A stretch of DNA of 47,689 bases from Pseudomonas amygdali (GCF_002699855.1 NZ_LKBW01000224.1:1-47689), one strand, 5' to 3'. Numbered from the stretch's first letter, positions 8,877-18,088 are shown. The notes: generated by a model not told the origin, from the letters alone. Program-made: numbers and translations.

Positions 8877-8918
8877 GGTTCAAGGAATCACAAAGTAGCA
8901 CGTTTGCAGGCTTGAACC
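8877..8918. promoter_or_regulatory. candidate HipB operator (inverted repeat upstream of hipB)
   Basis: Perfect 8-base arms GGTTCAAG (8877-8884) and CTTGAACC (8911-8918) separated by 26 bases, starting 27 bases upstream of the hipB ATG. The position fits autorepression by HipB. The sequence is not the E. coli HipB operator word, so this rests on symmetry and location alone. Confidence 0.4.
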
Positions 8919-9160
8919 TGTAGATAATAGATCATAAAAGCACACATTAATGACCATAAAGCCTCATATAAAGGCATCTTAAAAAGTGCTGGATTTCATC
9001 CTTACTGAATTCAGACCGTGATTACTACCGCTTGAATCCACGATGTCATGTTCACTGATCACCAACATACACCACCCATCTCCTCTCAAAATGTGGCTTA
9101 CTGAGACCTGCCATCATCCAATCAGGGAATCTCTTCCCTACCCTCGCGGTCTCTTAACGC
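8919..9160. other. rest of the divergent hipB-FUSC intergenic region
   Basis: The whole hipB-FUSC gap is 311 bases (8850-9160). The part after the inverted repeat is AT-rich around 8925-8985 and must hold promoters in both directions. I see no clear -35/-10 pair, no terminator and no convincing ribosome site before the FUSC ATG. Confidence 0.4.
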
Positions 9161-10228
9161 ATGACGAATTCGCGCTCTGCTTTCATACCCTCCTGGCTTC
9201 GCCCTGTTCTGCGTCCGCTGCTGGACCCATATCGCCGTTATCGGCATGCGCGGCTGATCCACGCGGCGCGGATTGCGGTGGGCTTGCTGGTAACGATTCT
9301 GTTGACCACGGGCCTCAATCTGCCTCATGGCGAGTGGGCGTCGGTGACAATGCTGATCGTCATCGGCGGTTTGCAACACCACGGCAATATCGGCAAAAAG
9401 TCAGTCGAGCGCGCCTACGGAACGTTGATCGGAGCTGGTCTTGGCCTGATCGTGGTGGTCCAGCAGGGCTATCTGGAAATGCCGCTACTGACGTACGCGA
9501 TGATGTCGGTTATGTGCGGTTTTTTTGCTTATCACGCTATCGGCAAAGGCGGTTACACCGCGCTGCTGTCGGCGATAACGCTGTTTATCGTGGCCGGTCA
9601 TGGCTACAACCCGATCAGTGACGGGTTGTGGCGCACCGTAGATATTTTGATCGGTATCGCGCTGGCGCTGGCGTTCTCCTTCGCCCTGCCACTGTATGCC
9701 GTGTTTTCCTGGCGCTACAACCTGGCCAGTGGCTTGCGTGACTGCGCCAAGGTCTATGGACGAATCGTGCAAGGCCAGCCGGTCACCGCTGACGAGCATC
9801 TGAAGCTGAACGCCAGGCTCAACGCCACGATGCTGCAATTGCGCTCGCTGCTGCCGTCGGTTTCCAAGGAAGTGAAGATGTCCATGGTCGAGCTGGACGC
9901 CATTCAAGGCCATTTCCGCATGTGCCTGAGCACCCTGGAGATTCTCGCCAATATTCGCCCTGCCGATCTGGATAAAGTGGCGGGCGAGTCGTTTAAAACT
10001 TCACTGGATAACGATTACCGGCAGATACGTCGTCAGTTGATCGGCATGGCTCGCGCGCTGCAAACCGGCGCAACCGAGCGTCTGGTGCGCACATCGGAAA
10101 GCGCTCCCGCGCAGCCGGTCATTCCAGCCGAGTTGATGGGCTATCACTTGATGACTCAGCAACTGGCACAGAACCTGGACGGGCTCCAGGCACGCCTGGC
10201 CAAGACCGCTAAACGCTGGAAGTTTTAA
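9161..10228 (+). CDS. FUSC-family inner-membrane protein (aromatic acid exporter-like)
   Basis: A 355-residue protein of the FUSC/aromatic-acid-exporter group, whose members form the membrane component of efflux systems. A basic N-terminus is followed by about six hydrophobic helices in residues 38-180 (the first near AARIAVGLLVTILLTTGL, then a GLGLIVVVQQGY segment and the IGIALALAFSFALPLYAVF segment). A cytosolic helical region with the RRQLIGMARALQ stretch makes up the second half. The conserved W-A-S-V-T-M after the first helix is typical of the family. It is followed after 10 bases by the AsnC-type regulator, so the two are probably co-transcribed. The substrate is unknown, and the start has no clear ribosome site. 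Confidence 0.78.
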   Translation: MTNSRSAFIPSWLRPVLRPLLDPYRRYRHARLIHAARIAVGLLVTILLTTGLNLPHGEWASVTMLIVIGGLQHHGNIGKKSVERAYGTLIGAGLGLIVVVQQGYLEMPLLTYAMMSVMCGFFAYHAIGKGGYTALLSAITLFIVAGHGYNPISDGLWRTVDILIGIALALAFSFALPLYAVFSWRYNLASGLRDCAKVYGRIVQGQPVTADEHLKLNARLNATMLQLRSLLPSVSKEVKMSMVELDAIQGHFRMCLSTLEILANIRPADLDKVAGESFKTSLDNDYRQIRRQLIGMARALQTGATERLVRTSESAPAQPVIPAELMGYHLMTQQLAQNLDGLQARLAKTAKRWKF

Positions 10229-10238
10229 GGAAATACCC

Positions 10239-10700
10239 GTGCCCGATACCCGCCCGCCCGTGCTGGACGAAATTGATCGACAGTTGATCGCAGCGCTGCA
10301 AATCAATGCACGCGAAAGCGTCGCCATGCTCGCCCGTCAACTGGGCATCGCCCGTACCACCGTCACCTCCCGGCTGGCACGCCTGGAAAGCAGCAAGGTG
10401 ATTACCGGCTATGGCGTGCGCCTTGGCCAGCGAGTGGTCAGTGGCGGATTGCAGGCATACGTCGGCATCACCGTGCAACCTCGTTCGGGCAAGGAAGTGC
10501 TGCGCCGACTCAGCGCCATGGCGCAGGTGCAGCAGTTATGTGCGGTCAGTGGCGAGTTCGATTACGTCGCCTGGCTGCGCACGGACTCTCCCGAGCAACT
10601 GGACCAACTACTGGACCTGATCGGCAGCGTGGATGGTGTCGAGAAGACCACGACATCGATCATCCTCAGCAGCAAGATCGACCGCGGCCAGCCGGTATAA
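10239..10700 (+). CDS. Lrp/AsnC-family transcriptional regulator
   Basis: A 153-residue regulator. The N-terminal winged helix reads LDEIDRQLIAALQINAR then LARQLGIARTTVTSRLARLE (residues about 8-53), followed by the linker G-Y-G-V-R-L-G and a RAM ligand domain ending in the T-T-T-S-I-I-L-S-S-K strand. A GTG start is preceded by AAGGAAA. It lies 10 bases after the FUSC gene and 150 bases before davB on the same strand. The davBA location suggests, but does not prove, that it senses lysine or a related amino acid and controls davBA. Confidence 0.88.
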   Translation: MPDTRPPVLDEIDRQLIAALQINARESVAMLARQLGIARTTVTSRLARLESSKVITGYGVRLGQRVVSGGLQAYVGITVQPRSGKEVLRRLSAMAQVQQLCAVSGEFDYVAWLRTDSPEQLDQLLDLIGSVDGVEKTTTSIILSSKIDRGQPV

Positions 10701-10744
10701 GCAAGCCATAGCTGCACGAAACCATACAAGATGACCAAAATATT

Positions 10745-10786
10745 CGTCACTTTGCATAAATAAACAGCATATCGACGACACTTTGC
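10745..10786 (+). promoter_or_regulatory. davB upstream region with 31-base-spaced direct repeats
   Basis: CGTCACTTTGC (10745-10755) and CGACACTTTGC (10776-10786) share 10 of 11 bases and are exactly 31 bases apart, three helical turns, so they face the same side of the DNA. They lie 65-106 bases upstream of the davB ATG. Phased sites of this kind suit a multimeric Lrp/AsnC regulator. A weak promoter TTATTA - 17 - TAGACT follows, ending near 10818. Confidence 0.4.
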
Positions 10787-10850
10787 GTCTTATTAACGTG
10801 CCCGCCCTTCTCTAGACTGTTGTTTTCGCCGTTGCCCATCAAGGTCCGTC

Positions 10851-12531
10851 ATGAAGAACAACCGTCACCCCGCCAACGGCAAAAAGCCGATCACGATGTT
10901 CGGCCCCGACTTCCCCTTCGCCTTCGATCACTGGATCGAACACCCGAAAGGTCTGGGCAGTATCCCGGCTGAAAATCATGGCGCGGAAGTAGCGATTATC
11001 GGTGCCGGTATCGCCGGGCTGGTGGCGGCCTACGAGCTGATGAAGATGGGCCTCAAGCCAGTGGTGTACGAAGCCTCCAAGATGGGTGGGCGGTTGCGTT
11101 CGCAAGAGTTTGAGGGTGCCAAAGGCATCGTTGCCGAACTGGGCGGCATGCGCTTTCCGGTGTCATCGACCGCATTCTTTCATTACGTCGACAAACTGGG
11201 CCTTGAGTCCAGGCCCTTTCCCAACCCGCTGACCGCCGCTTCCGGCAGCACCGTCATCGACCTGGAAGGCACCACCTATTACGCGCAAATGCTCTCGGAT
11301 CTGCCGGCGCTGTTTCAGGAAGTGGCCGACGCCTGGGCCGACGCACTGGAAAGCGGCTCGCAGTTCGGTGACATCCAGCAGGCCATCCGTGACCGTGATG
11401 TGCCGCGCCTCAAAGAGCTGTGGAACAAGCTGGTGCCGCTGTGGGATGACCGCACCTTCTACGATTTCGTCGCGACGTCCGAGGCCTTCGCCAAACTGTC
11501 TTTCTATCATCGCGAGGTATTTGGTCAGGTAGGCTTCGGCACCGGCGGCTGGGACTCGGACTTCCCCAACTCGATGCTGGAAATCTTCCGCGTGGTGATG
11601 ACCAATTGCGATGAGCACCAGCACCTGATCGTGGGCGGCGTGCAGCAAGTGCCGGTCGGTTTGTGGAGCCATGTGCCCGAGCGTTGCGCGCACTGGCCCA
11701 AAGGCACCAGCCTGTCTTCGCTGCACCGCGGCGCACCGCGTCCTGGCGTAAAACGCATTGCCCGCGCCGAGGACGGAAGCTTTTCCGTGACTGAACAACT
11801 GGGGCGACACCCGGCAATACGCCGCCGTGCTGACCACCTGCCAGAGCTGGCTGCTGACCACGCAGATCGAGTGCGAAGAATCGTTGTTCTCGCAGAAGAT
11901 GTGGATGGCCCTGGATCGCACACGCTACATGCAATCCTCGAAGACTTTCGTGATGGTCGACCGTCCGTTCTGGAAGGACAAGGACCCGGAAACCGGTCGC
12001 GATCTGATGAGCATGACCCTCACCGACCGCCTGACCCGTGGCACTTACCTGTTCGATAACGGCGACGACAAGCCGGGCGTGATCTGCCTGTCTTACTCGT
12101 GGATGAGCGATGCGCTGAAGATGCTGCCGCAGCCCATCGAGAAGCGTGTGAAGCTGGCGCTTGATGCGCTGAAGAAGATCTATCCGAAAGTGGACATCGC
12201 GGCGCGCATCATCGGCGACCCGATCACCGTTTCGTGGGAGGCCGACCCGCACTTCCTGGGTGCCTTCAAAGGTGCGCTGCCGGGCCATTACCGCTATAAC
12301 CAGCGCATGTACGCGCACTTCATGCAGCAGGACATGCCCAGCGAACAGCGCGGCATGTTCATCGCCGGTGACGATGTGTCCTGGACACCGGCCTGGGTTG
12401 AAGGCGCAGTGCAGACATCGCTCAACGCCGTGTGGGGCATCATGAACCACTTCGGCGGCAAGACTCACGCCGAGAACCCCGGCCCCGGTGACGTGTTTCA
12501 TGAAATCGGCCCGATTGCACTGGGCGACTGA
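10851..12531 (+). pseudogene. davB: L-lysine 2-monooxygenase DavB, interrupted by a one-base frameshift
   Basis: DavB is an FAD amine oxidase that oxidatively decarboxylates L-lysine to 5-aminovaleramide, the first step of the aminovalerate route. The first frame (10851-12059) opens with the FAD dinucleotide motif IIGAGIAGLVAAYELMKMG, an E-A-S-K-M-G-G-R-L-R-S segment and LGGMRFP. It runs to about residue 315 in SVTEQ; the frame then shifts. The remainder continues in the +1 frame as NWGDTRQYAAVLTTCQSWLL and ends at 12531 with IGPIALGD. The span is 1681 bases, one more than a multiple of three; one base too many lies in 11794-11800, most simply the C at 11796. Repaired, it would give 559 residues, close to the full family length. 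The second half has no good start of its own. The match is to DavB rather than the shorter auxin enzyme IaaM. Either a true lesion or a sequence error. Confidence 0.85.
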
Positions 12532-12546
12532 CAGAAGGAAACCCCC

Positions 12547-13341
12547 ATGCGCATTGCGCTGTATCAATGCTCGCCATTGCCGCTGGATATAAGCGGCAAC
12601 CTGACGCGTCTGGAACAACAGGCCCAGGCTGCCGCAGAGCAAGGGGCACAGCTGCTGATCTGCCCGGAGATGTTCCTGACTGGCTACAACATCGGTGCAC
12701 AGGCGGTCAGTGAACTGGCGCAAACGCAGGATGGTCCGGCAGCGTCGCGCATTGCCGCCATCGCGCAAGCCAGCGGCATTGCAATTCTGTACGGCTACCC
12801 GGAGCGCGGGCCTGATCAGCAGATCTACAACGCCGTGCAGTTGATCGACAGCCAAGGCACACGTCTGTGCAACTACCGCAAGACCCATCTGTTCAGTGAG
12901 CTGGACAGGTCGATGTTCGCAGCAGGCGAGGATCATTACCCGGTGGTCGAATTGAACGGCTGGCGTCTGGGCATGTTGATTTGCTACGACGTGGAGTTTC
13001 CTGAAAACACCCGTCGGCTTGCGCTGGCAGGGGCCGAACTGATTCTGGTGCCGACCGCGAACATGCTGCCTTACGACTTTGTCTGTGAAGTGACCGTACG
13101 GGCGCGAGCGTTCGAGAACCACTGCTACGTGGTGTACGCCAACTATTGCGGCAGCGAAGGCGCGATTCGTTACTGCGGGCTCAGCAGCCTCTGCGCACCG
13201 GACGGCAGCCGCCCGTTGCTGGCAGGTCAGGACGAAGGCTTGCTGGTGGGGACGCTGGACAAGGCATTGCTGGTCCAGGCCAGGACGGTGAACGACTATT
13301 TCGTCGATCGTCGGCCGGGGCTGTATACGTCGCTGACTTGA
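12547..13341 (+). CDS. davA: 5-aminopentanamidase (delta-aminovaleramidase), nitrilase family
   Basis: Hydrolyses the 5-aminovaleramide made by DavB to 5-aminovalerate and ammonia. The 264-residue protein has the nitrilase triad: Glu in LLICPEMFLTGYN (about 38), Lys in NYRKTHLF (about 113) and Cys in GMLICYDVEFPENTR (about 146). AGAAGGAAA precedes the ATG, and the gene begins 15 bases after davB, as in the davBA operon of other pseudomonads. The gene is intact although davB upstream is frameshifted, which suggests the davB lesion is recent or an artefact. Enzymes DavT and DavD for the later steps are not in the window. Confidence 0.88.
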   Translation: MRIALYQCSPLPLDISGNLTRLEQQAQAAAEQGAQLLICPEMFLTGYNIGAQAVSELAQTQDGPAASRIAAIAQASGIAILYGYPERGPDQQIYNAVQLIDSQGTRLCNYRKTHLFSELDRSMFAAGEDHYPVVELNGWRLGMLICYDVEFPENTRRLALAGAELILVPTANMLPYDFVCEVTVRARAFENHCYVVYANYCGSEGAIRYCGLSSLCAPDGSRPLLAGQDEGLLVGTLDKALLVQARTVNDYFVDRRPGLYTSLT

Positions 13342-13387
13342 TCCCGAGGCGTCACGCTCGGCGCTCCTTCACTGGAGTGACAATCTC

Positions 13388-13440
13388 GATTATCGTGCGA
13401 CGCTCCGCGTAGGCATGCAGTTCTGGACGCTCCGCGTCCT
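13388..13440 (-). repeat. dispersed extragenic repeat, copy 1
   Basis: Read on the minus strand it has two ACGCGGAGCGT words (arms near 13427 and 13400) separated by a CCAGAACTGCATGC-type spacer. Closely related copies lie at 43214-43263 and 33337-33383, and a diverged one at 25143-25192. All are between genes. This one lies between davA and pqqF. It resembles the short repeats scattered through P. syringae genomes. Confidence 0.75.
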
Positions 13441-13511
13441 GCCTTGGTTCAGCCATGCTCGCGAACTTCGCCGGTTATCCGCTAGCATGATGCTTTGCAT
13501 TCCCTGCCGCC

Positions 13512-15833
13512 GTGGACACCCTCATGCCTGCCCCGCCTTCCTCTGACATCAAACGCCTAACGCTGGCCAACGGCCTGAATGTGGTGCTGTGTCACGAACC
13601 GCGCCTCAAGCGCTGCGCAGCTTCATTGCGCGTCGCGGCGGGCAGCCATGATGCGCCGCAGGCCTGGCCCGGGCTGGCGCATTTTCTGGAGCATCTGTTG
13701 TTCCTCGGCACCGAGCGCTTCCCTGCCAGCGAAAACCTGATGACGTTCGTGCAGCACCATGGCGGTCAGGTCAATGCCAGCACACGCGAACGCACCACTG
13801 ACTTCTTCTTTGAGCTGCCGCAGGCGGTCTTTGCCCAAGGGCTGGAGCGACTGTGCGACATGCTCGCCCGTCCGCGCATGACCATGGCCGATCAACTGCG
13901 CGAGCGCGAAGTGCTGCACGCCGAGTTCATCGCCTGGGTCGGCGATAGCGCATCACGCGATCAAGCGCGCCGGCTGGCATCGATCAATCCACAGCATCCG
14001 CTGCGCGGCTTTCATGCTGGCAATCGTTACAGCCTGTCAGTGCCCAACCCTGCCTTTCAACAGGCGTTGCAGGACTTTTATCGATGCTTCTATCAGGCAG
14101 GGCAGATGACCCTGTGTCTGAGTGGGCCGCTACCAATGGCCGAGCTGGAAACACTGGCAATCAACCATGGCGCAATGTTCGCCAGTGGTGTGAAGGCCAT
14201 ACAACAACCGCCCCCACCGCTGATTGCCAATCGACCAAAGGCTGACCAGCAAAACCACCTGCTGTTTGCCTTTGAGGACTTGCCGGACAAGTCTGACGAA
14301 GCGCTGGCGTTCTTCTGTCACTGGCTTAATGCAACTCAGCCGGGCGGACTGATTGCCGAGCTGGTCGACAGGGGCCTTGCCAGCTCCCTGAAAGCCGCAC
14401 CGCTGTACCAGTTCGGCGGGCAGCTCTTGCTTGATATCGAACTGAAAGATGCCCTCGCGAACACTCTCACCATCAACAGCCTGTTTTTCAGCTGGCTCGA
14501 TTTTTTCAAGGCTCACTGGCCGTTGCTGGTCGAGCAATACCAAAGCCTCGAACAACGCCGCCTGCACATGCTCGGTGCGTTGGCGCTGGCACATCATTAC
14601 TGTCGCGAGACGCCTGCGCAGTTAGGCGCGCAAGGCCAAGAGGCATTGCGCGCGCTGCTCGAACAGTTCACGCCCGACGCGCTGATCGGCTCCGCACTCG
14701 CCGATACCCACAGCATCGAGCAGGTCAATTGGCGTTTGCCAGCGCCGAATCCGTTTCTCGATACGGCACTCACCAACAGCGATGAAGCCGCGTTTTATCT
14801 GCGCTGGGAACTGCCCTCCCCGCAGCCAACCCTCTGGCGGATGCTCGATACAGGGCTCAAGCCATTGATCGAAGACGCACGTCAGGCTGGTGTGACCCTG
14901 ACGTTCAGTGCTTACGGGCCTTATTGGCAGCTTCAACTGAACGGCCTGCGCGAGCCGATGGTTGCGGTTATCGAACACGCCCTGCATCGCTTGCAGCACC
15001 CTGAGCCCGCATCGCTGGCAGGCGACGAGCCTGAGTTGATTCCGATTCGTCAGTTGCTCAAACAGCTTGCCGATCATTACCTGAGCAGCGAACCGCAACT
15101 GACGGTTGGCGATCTGCCGAGCGTATGGGCGGCTTCGCGCTGGATCAGCTTCGCCAGTGGCTTGTGTGCTGCCAGCCAGCCCCTGATAGACGCCACATTG
15201 AAAGCAGCACCGGGCGTTCGGCAACCAGACTCACCAACGCTGCCCGCCACTCGCCCTGGCAAGCGCTGGGCGACTGAAGCGTCGTCCTCGTCGGAAGACG
15301 CGGTGCTGGTGTTTTGCCCGGCCCCTACGGCCTCCGTTGCAGATGAAGCTGCCTGGCGGTTGCTCGCGCACGTTTCACAAGCGCTCTTCTACCAGCGGCT
15401 GCGGGTCGAGCTGCAACTGGGTTACGCCGTGTTCAGTGGCATCAGGCAGATCAATGGAAGGACCGGATTACTGTTTGGTGTTCAATCGCCCTCCTGCGAC
15501 GCAGGGCAGCTTTTTCAGCACATTGAGACGTTCATCGGCAGATTGCCCGAGCGGGTTCGCGATGCAGATGTGCCTGAGCAGATAAAAGCCCTTTCAGCCC
15601 AATTCGAGCCGTTGAGCATGCCGGACCAGCAGCAGGCAGACATGCAGTGGCAAGCGCATCTTGCCGGGCATCAGGGTAGCCATTCGCAGGCGTTGCAACG
15701 CGCTCTGTCAAATCTGGATACACACTCGTTACTCGCTGCTGCGGAGCAACTGACCAATGCCACTGGCGGCTGGCTGATCGTGGCCAATCGCCCTGCCAAC
15801 GCGGCCATCCCGCTATCCTTACCTGAACGGTAA
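13512..15833 (+). CDS. pqqF: PQQ biosynthesis protease PqqF (M16 family)
   Basis: An inverzincin-type zinc protease thought to cut the modified PqqA peptide to release the Glu-Tyr adduct. Its 773 residues show the inverted zinc motif HFLEH (57-61) with downstream acidic residues in REREVLHAEF (about 131-139) that supply the third ligand. A second, inactive M16-like half follows with the FFFELPQ and L-Q-L-G-Y-A-V-F-S-G (about 640) features. It leads the operon, 135 bases before pqqA. The GTG at 13512 is used here; an ATG at 13524 is equally possible, and neither has a strong ribosome site. Length is normal for Pseudomonas PqqF. Confidence 0.92.
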   Translation: MDTLMPAPPSSDIKRLTLANGLNVVLCHEPRLKRCAASLRVAAGSHDAPQAWPGLAHFLEHLLFLGTERFPASENLMTFVQHHGGQVNASTRERTTDFFFELPQAVFAQGLERLCDMLARPRMTMADQLREREVLHAEFIAWVGDSASRDQARRLASINPQHPLRGFHAGNRYSLSVPNPAFQQALQDFYRCFYQAGQMTLCLSGPLPMAELETLAINHGAMFASGVKAIQQPPPPLIANRPKADQQNHLLFAFEDLPDKSDEALAFFCHWLNATQPGGLIAELVDRGLASSLKAAPLYQFGGQLLLDIELKDALANTLTINSLFFSWLDFFKAHWPLLVEQYQSLEQRRLHMLGALALAHHYCRETPAQLGAQGQEALRALLEQFTPDALIGSALADTHSIEQVNWRLPAPNPFLDTALTNSDEAAFYLRWELPSPQPTLWRMLDTGLKPLIEDARQAGVTLTFSAYGPYWQLQLNGLREPMVAVIEHALHRLQHPEPASLAGDEPELIPIRQLLKQLADHYLSSEPQLTVGDLPSVWAASRWISFASGLCAASQPLIDATLKAAPGVRQPDSPTLPATRPGKRWATEASSSSEDAVLVFCPAPTASVADEAAWRLLAHVSQALFYQRLRVELQLGYAVFSGIRQINGRTGLLFGVQSPSCDAGQLFQHIETFIGRLPERVRDADVPEQIKALSAQFEPLSMPDQQQADMQWQAHLAGHQGSHSQALQRALSNLDTHSLLAAAEQLTNATGGWLIVANRPANAAIPLSLPER

Positions 15834-15968
15834 TGGTCTTTCCTGCAGATTCCAGTCCTGCGCAATTGTTAAATTGAGTAACATAGCTCCCTAACTATCT
15901 GAACGTATGCCTTCAGCGATGCACTAAGATGTAGTCACCAACCGCAGCACTTATCCGAGGAGATTTTT

Positions 15969-16043
15969 ATGTCGTGGACTAAACCTGCTTACACTGATCT
16001 GCGTATCGGTTTTGAAGTCACCATGTACTTCGCAAGCCGTTGA
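15969..16043 (+). CDS. pqqA: PQQ precursor peptide PqqA
   Basis: A 24-residue peptide, [20 protein letters not shown] followed by FASR, that is the substrate for PQQ synthesis. Glu16 and Tyr20 in the E-V-T-M-Y motif are the residues that PqqE (with PqqD) crosslinks and that end up as the cofactor. GAGGAG (15957-15962) lies 6 bases before the ATG, a strong ribosome site in keeping with a peptide needed in large amounts. It is followed 15 bases later by an intrinsic terminator, so it should be expressed above pqqBCDE. The upstream 135 bases may contain a separate promoter, which I cannot place firmly. Confidence 0.95.
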
Positions 16044-16058
16044 TTTCAGTGCGCTGTG

Positions 16059-16085
16059 AAGCCTCGGTTCGCCGGGGCTTTTTTT
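16059..16085 (+). terminator. intrinsic terminator/attenuator between pqqA and pqqB
   Basis: A 9-pair stem, AAGCCTCGG / CCGGGGCTT (one G-U pair), with a TTCG tetraloop at 16059-16080, followed directly by TTTTT. It should stop most transcripts after pqqA and let a fraction continue into pqqB, giving more PqqA than biosynthetic enzymes. Confidence 0.85.
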
Positions 16086-16131
16086 ATGGTTGTGGCTGTT
16101 TTTTATTTCAGAACGTGTGCCAGGAGCTGTC

Positions 16132-17043
16132 ATGTACATCCAGATTCTAGGTTCTGCTGCTGGTGGTGGATTCCCCCAGTGGAACTGCAACTGCGTCAAC
16201 TGCGCAGGTTTTCGCGACGGTAGCCTGCGTGCTCACGCGCGGACCCAGTCGTCGATTGCGCTGTCCGACGACGGCATAAACTGGGTGCTGTGCAACGCCT
16301 CACCGGATATCCGTGCGCAACTGCAGAGCTTTGCGCCAATGCAGCCGGGGCGCGCATTGCGCGACACCGGCATCAGCGCGATCGTGTTGATGGACAGCCA
16401 GATCGACCACACCACCGGTTTGCTGAGCCTGCGCGAAGGCTGCCCGCACCAGGTCTGGTGTACAGACATGGTCCATGAAGACCTGAGCACCGGCTTCCCG
16501 TTGTTCGAAATGCTCAAGCACTGGAACGGCGGCCTGAACTGGAACCGCATTGAGCTGCAAGGCAGCTTCGTGATCCCTGCCTGCCCGAACCTGCGTTTCA
16601 CGCCCTTCCCACTGCGCAGCGCCGCGCCACCGTATTCGCCGCACCGTTTCGACCCGCATCCGGGCGACAACATCGGCCTGCTGGTCGAAGACACCCGCAC
16701 CGGCGGCAAGCTGTTCTATGCCCCGGGCCTGGGCAAGATCGATGAAGCACTGGCCGAGAAGATGCGTGACGCCGACTGCCTGCTGGTCGACGGCACAATG
16801 TGGGACGACGACGAAATGCAGCGCCGTGGCGTCGGCACGCGTACCGGCCGGGAAATGGGCCATCTGGCACAGAACGGCCCCGGCGGCATGCTGGAAGTCC
16901 TCGAAGGCTTTCCCGAGCAGCGCAAAGTGCTTATCCACATCAACAACACCAACCCGATTCTCGACGAAGACTCCCCGGAACGTGCGGAGCTGGTTCGTCG
17001 CAACGTCGAAGTGGCCTTCGATGGCATGAGCATCGAGCTTTAG
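16132..17043 (+). CDS. pqqB: PQQ biosynthesis hydroxylase PqqB (metallo-beta-lactamase fold)
   Basis: A 303-residue metallo-beta-lactamase-fold enzyme that hydroxylates the tyrosine-derived ring during PQQ maturation; it was earlier thought to be a carrier. The N-terminus [20 protein letters not shown] with the C-N-C-V-N-C cysteine pattern and the [10 protein letters not shown] metal motif (about 93-102) are characteristic. The start at 16132 has AGGAG 5 bases before it and matches the family N-terminus; an upstream in-frame ATG at 16090 would add unrelated residues from the terminator region. pqqC follows after 8 bases. Confidence 0.95.
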   Translation: MYIQILGSAAGGGFPQWNCNCVNCAGFRDGSLRAHARTQSSIALSDDGINWVLCNASPDIRAQLQSFAPMQPGRALRDTGISAIVLMDSQIDHTTGLLSLREGCPHQVWCTDMVHEDLSTGFPLFEMLKHWNGGLNWNRIELQGSFVIPACPNLRFTPFPLRSAAPPYSPHRFDPHPGDNIGLLVEDTRTGGKLFYAPGLGKIDEALAEKMRDADCLLVDGTMWDDDEMQRRGVGTRTGREMGHLAQNGPGGMLEVLEGFPEQRKVLIHINNTNPILDEDSPERAELVRRNVEVAFDGMSIEL

Positions 17044-17051
17044 GAGCTGAC

Positions 17052-17807
17052 ATGAGCGAAGCGACTGCACTGCCCCCCGCCGAATTCGAACAGGCCTTGC
17101 GCGCCAAGGGTGCCTATTACCACATCTATCACCCGTACCATGTGGCGATGTACGAGGGTCGTGCAACCCGCGAGCAGATTCAGGGCTGGGTCGCCAACCG
17201 TTTCTACTATCAGGTGAACATTCCGCTCAAGGACGCGGCGATTCTGGCCAACTGTCCGGATCGCGAGATCCGTCGCGAGTGGATTCAGCGCTTGCTTGAC
17301 CATGACGGCGCGCCCGGCGAAGACGGCGGTATCGAAGCCTGGCTGCGCCTCGGTCAGGCCGTGGGGCTCGACCCGGACCAACTGCGCTCGCAGGAACTGG
17401 TGCTGCCGGGTGTGCGTTTTGCCGTTGACGCCTACGTAAACTTCGCCCGCCGCGCCAACTGGCAGGAAGCGGCCAGCAGCTCGCTGACTGAACTGTTCGC
17501 GCCGCAGATCCACCAATCGCGCCTGGACAGCTGGCCGCAGCATTACCCGTGGATCGACCCGGCCGGCTACGAGTATTTCCGCACTCGCCTGGGCCAGGCC
17601 CGACGCGACGTGGAACACGGCCTCGCCATCACGTTACAGCACTACACTACATATAAAGGCCAGCAGCGCATGCTGGAAATCCTGCAGTTCAAGCTCGATA
17701 TCCTGTGGAGCATGCTCGATGCGATGTCCATGGCTTACGAGCTGAACCGCCCGCCGTATCACAGCGTTACAGACCAAAAAGTCTGGCATAAGGGGATTAC
17801 GCTATGA
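17052..17807 (+). CDS. pqqC: pyrroloquinoline-quinone synthase PqqC
   Basis: Catalyses the last step, ring closure and an eight-electron oxidation of AHQQ to PQQ without metal or cofactor. The 251-residue all-helical protein has the expected active-site stretches: YYHIYHPYH near 22-30, the R-F-Y-Y-Q-V-N segment near 50, HDG (about 84) and the late [12 protein letters not shown] helix. TAGGAGCTGAC before the ATG at 17052 gives a good ribosome site and overlaps the pqqB stop. The ATGA overlap at 17804-17807 couples it to pqqD. Confidence 0.95.
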   Translation: MSEATALPPAEFEQALRAKGAYYHIYHPYHVAMYEGRATREQIQGWVANRFYYQVNIPLKDAAILANCPDREIRREWIQRLLDHDGAPGEDGGIEAWLRLGQAVGLDPDQLRSQELVLPGVRFAVDAYVNFARRANWQEAASSSLTELFAPQIHQSRLDSWPQHYPWIDPAGYEYFRTRLGQARRDVEHGLAITLQHYTTYKGQQRMLEILQFKLDILWSMLDAMSMAYELNRPPYHSVTDQKVWHKGITL

Positions 17808-18088
17808 AGCACGATCCGCAGTTCCGAGCGTTGACACCCAAATGGCATCAAGGCTACCGCTTTCAGTACGAGCCTGCGCAAAAGGCGCATGTGGTGCTTT
17901 ACCCTGAGGGCATGATCAAACTCAATGATAGCGCTGCCCTGATTGGCGGGCTGATCGATGGCATGCGCACCATCACCGCCATCATTCATGAGCTTCAGCA
18001 GCAGTTCCCCAATGTTCCCGAACTGGGCATGGACGTCGACGAGTTCATGGAAGGCGCCAAAAAGAAAAACTGGATCGATCTTGTCTGA
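17804..18088 (+). CDS. pqqD: PQQ biosynthesis peptide chaperone PqqD
   Basis: A 94-residue RiPP recognition protein that binds PqqA and presents it to PqqE. The family core is visible: the basic start with K-W-H-Q-G-Y-R-F-Q, the strands [15 protein letters not shown], then the helices [12 protein letters not shown] and [12 protein letters not shown]. It overlaps pqqC by 4 bases and pqqE by 8. The tight overlaps fit a stoichiometric complex with PqqE. Confidence 0.95.
   Translation: MKHDPQFRALTPKWHQGYRFQYEPAQKAHVVLYPEGMIKLNDSAALIGGLIDGMRTITAIIHELQQQFPNVPELGMDVDEFMEGAKKKNWIDLV

Noticed and set aside
10851..12531. Tryptophan 2-monooxygenase (IaaM), an auxin-synthesis enzyme
   Set aside because: The N-terminal M-F-G-P-D-F-P-F-A-F-D and the nitrilase-family neighbour fit DavB-DavA; the classical IaaM has a different N-terminus and partners with an amidase-signature hydrolase IaaH.
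11827..12531. Separate gene for the second half of davB
   Set aside because: Its only start is a GTG inside the conserved A-A-V-L-T-T-C stretch with no ribosome site; it is the tail of the frameshifted gene.
11410..13122. Long minus-strand open frame across davB and davA
   Set aside because: It covers two well-identified plus-strand genes and contains no recognisable domain.
16090..16131. Longer start for pqqB
   Set aside because: The added residues come from sequence right after the attenuator and do not match the family N-terminus, which begins M-Y-I-Q-I-L-G at 16132.
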